From assembly GCF_036226685.1 (NCBI RefSeq), contig NZ_CP109009.1, positions 5,793,501 through 5,857,500 of the forward strand: DNA of 64,000 nucleotides, given 5' to 3'. Under the pieces are notes generated by a model. That model was not told the DNA's origin. It was given only the letters and a program-made list of their open reading frames with translations, and searched no databases. The translations under genes were made by a program, and so were the position numbers. Positions 63,359-64,000 of the stretch are shown one piece after another (position 1 is the stretch's first letter; each line of letters starts with the position of its first letter). Origin of the DNA: Streptomyces sp. NBC_00690 (GTDB lineage Bacteria; Actinomycetota; Actinomycetes; Streptomycetales; Streptomycetaceae).

Positions 63359-64000
63359 TCAGGCGTCGAAGACCTCGTTCACCAACTGCTGCTGCTCCGC
63401 CTGGTGACGCTTGGCGGAACCCACCGCCGGCGACGAGCCGTGCGGACGCGAGATGCGCCGCAGCCGCTCGCCGTGCGGAATGTCCGCGCCGACGGCCAGA
63501 TCGAGGTGGTCGATCAGGTTCAGCGCGATGAACGGCCACGCACCCTGGTTCGCCGGCTCCTCCTGCGCCCACAGGTACTTCGCGGCGTTCGGGAACTTGG
63601 CGATCTCGGCCTGGAGCTCCGCACCCGGCAGCGGGTACAGCCGCTCCAGACGGATGATCGCCGTGTCCGTGATACCGCGCTTGTTCCGCTCGGCGTCCAG
63701 GTCGTAGTAGACCTTGCCGGAGGTGAAGACCACCTTGCGCACGGCCGTCGGGTCCACCGAAGCGTCGCCGATCACCGGGCGGAAGCCGCCGGTCAGGAAC
63801 TCGTCCACCTTCGAAGCCGCGGCCTTCAGGCGCAGCATCGACTTCGGCGTGAAGACGATCAGCGGCTTGTGGTGCGGGTTGTGGACCTGCCAGCGCAGCA
63901 GGTGGAAGTAGTTCGACGGGAGCGTCGGCATCGCGACCGTCATGTTGTTCTGCGCGCACATCTGGAGGAACCGCTCCGGGCGGGCGGAGCTGTGGTCCGG
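63359..64000 (-). CDS. sucA: 2-oxoglutarate dehydrogenase/decarboxylase E1 (multifunctional), C-terminal part only
   Basis: Thiamine-dependent TCA-cycle enzyme, present here only from its last 214 codons. Residues at the end (VFTPKSMLRLKAAASKVDEF, VRKVVFTSGKVYYDLDAERN, GAWPFIALNLIDHLD) match the C-terminus of the actinobacterial multifunctional E1/E2 protein (kgd). The gene is transcribed towards the window's interior, so the start and the N-terminal succinyltransferase-like part lie beyond 64000. The Rossmann-like end (RRISRPHGSSPAVGSAKRHQ) is as expected. Confidence 0.93.
   Translation of the reverse strand, partial: PDHSSARPERFLQMCAQNNMTVAMPTLPSNYFHLLRWQVHNPHHKPLIVFTPKSMLRLKAAASKVDEFLTGGFRPVIGDASVDPTAVRKVVFTSGKVYYDLDAERNKRGITDTAIIRLERLYPLPGAELQAEIAKFPNAAKYLWAQEEPANQGAWPFIALNLIDHLDLAVGADIPHGERLRRISRPHGSSPAVGSAKRHQAEQQQLVNEVFDA

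Noticed and set aside
1..64000. Mobile elements, CRISPR arrays, tRNA/rRNA genes
   Set aside because: No transposase, integrase, regular repeat-spacer array or cloverleaf sequence was found in the reading of both strands.

Overview
The window is chromosomal DNA of a Streptomyces species. It has very high GC, strong G/C bias at third codon positions, many GTG and TTG starts, and short ATGA/GTGA overlaps inside operons. The gene content is typical of the genus: SigR-RsrA, DasR-DasABC, SigH with its anti-sigma, EshA encapsulin, Ni-SOD with its maturation protease, and snapalysin. The order aroA ... sigR-rsrA ... nrdAB ... dasR-dasABCD ... pdtaS/whiB1 ... sigH ... eshA ... malic enzyme ... sucA follows, from memory, the core-chromosome order around SCO5212-SCO5281 of S. 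coelicolor. No transposase, integrase, tRNA, rRNA or CRISPR array was seen.

Layout. 1-3.9 kb: 3' part of the aroA operon with an M50-type protease, a divergent SRAP (abasic-site) protein and an alpha/beta hydrolase. 3.9-5.3 kb: thiol-stress operon sigR-rsrA with a near-consensus sigma-R promoter. 5.4-8.2 kb: tandem membrane HD-GYP genes, the second degenerate. 8.3-11.6 kb: TPR protein, peptide deformylase, GlxA-type regulator and a small membrane protein. 11.7-15.5 kb: class Ia ribonucleotide reductase nrdAB behind a cobalamin riboswitch and a pair of NrdR-like boxes. 15.5-16.6 kb: a gene-poor stretch. 16.6-24.5 kb: the N-acetylglucosamine/chitobiose block dasR, dasABC, a GH3 hexosaminidase and a SIS-domain sugar isomerase, with DasR (dre) operators. 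24.9-26.8 kb: a PdtaS-type sensor kinase facing whiB1, which has a Crp-like box. 27-34 kb: lipid kinase, sigH/anti-sigma, UBP zinc finger, Na+/H+ antiporter, PLP enzyme and amidase. 34.6-37.3 kb: family 2B encapsulin (EshA) and polyprenyl synthase. 37.5-46.2 kb: reductase-like protein, snapalysin/LysR pair, NUDIX, PH-domain protein, sodN/sodX, CGNR regulator, methyltransferase, and an ECF sigma with its membrane partner. 46.3-52.4 kb: polar amino acid ABC transporter, malic enzyme and MDR oxidoreductase. 52.5-55.8 kb: PadR/DUF4097 operon and two small conserved genes. 55.9-63.2 kb: a four-gene trypsin-MoxR-vWA-type (VMAP) putative conflict system. 63.4 kb to the end: C-terminus of the 2-oxoglutarate dehydrogenase/decarboxylase E1 protein.

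Themes. Several loci are paired with their regulators: SigR/RsrA, SigH/anti-sigma, DasR/Das, SnpR/SnpA and PadR/DUF4097. In two ABC transporter operons (DasABC and the amino acid importer) the substrate-binding protein gene comes first and is followed by a stable hairpin, which fits excess production of the binding protein. The most accessory-looking and least understood block is 55.9-63.2 kb. It combines a small trypsin co-occurring protein, a trypsin-like protease with a long C-terminal extension, a MoxR AAA+ ATPase and a 1184-residue SAV_2336-type protein, organised as a sensor/ATPase/protease-effector system.
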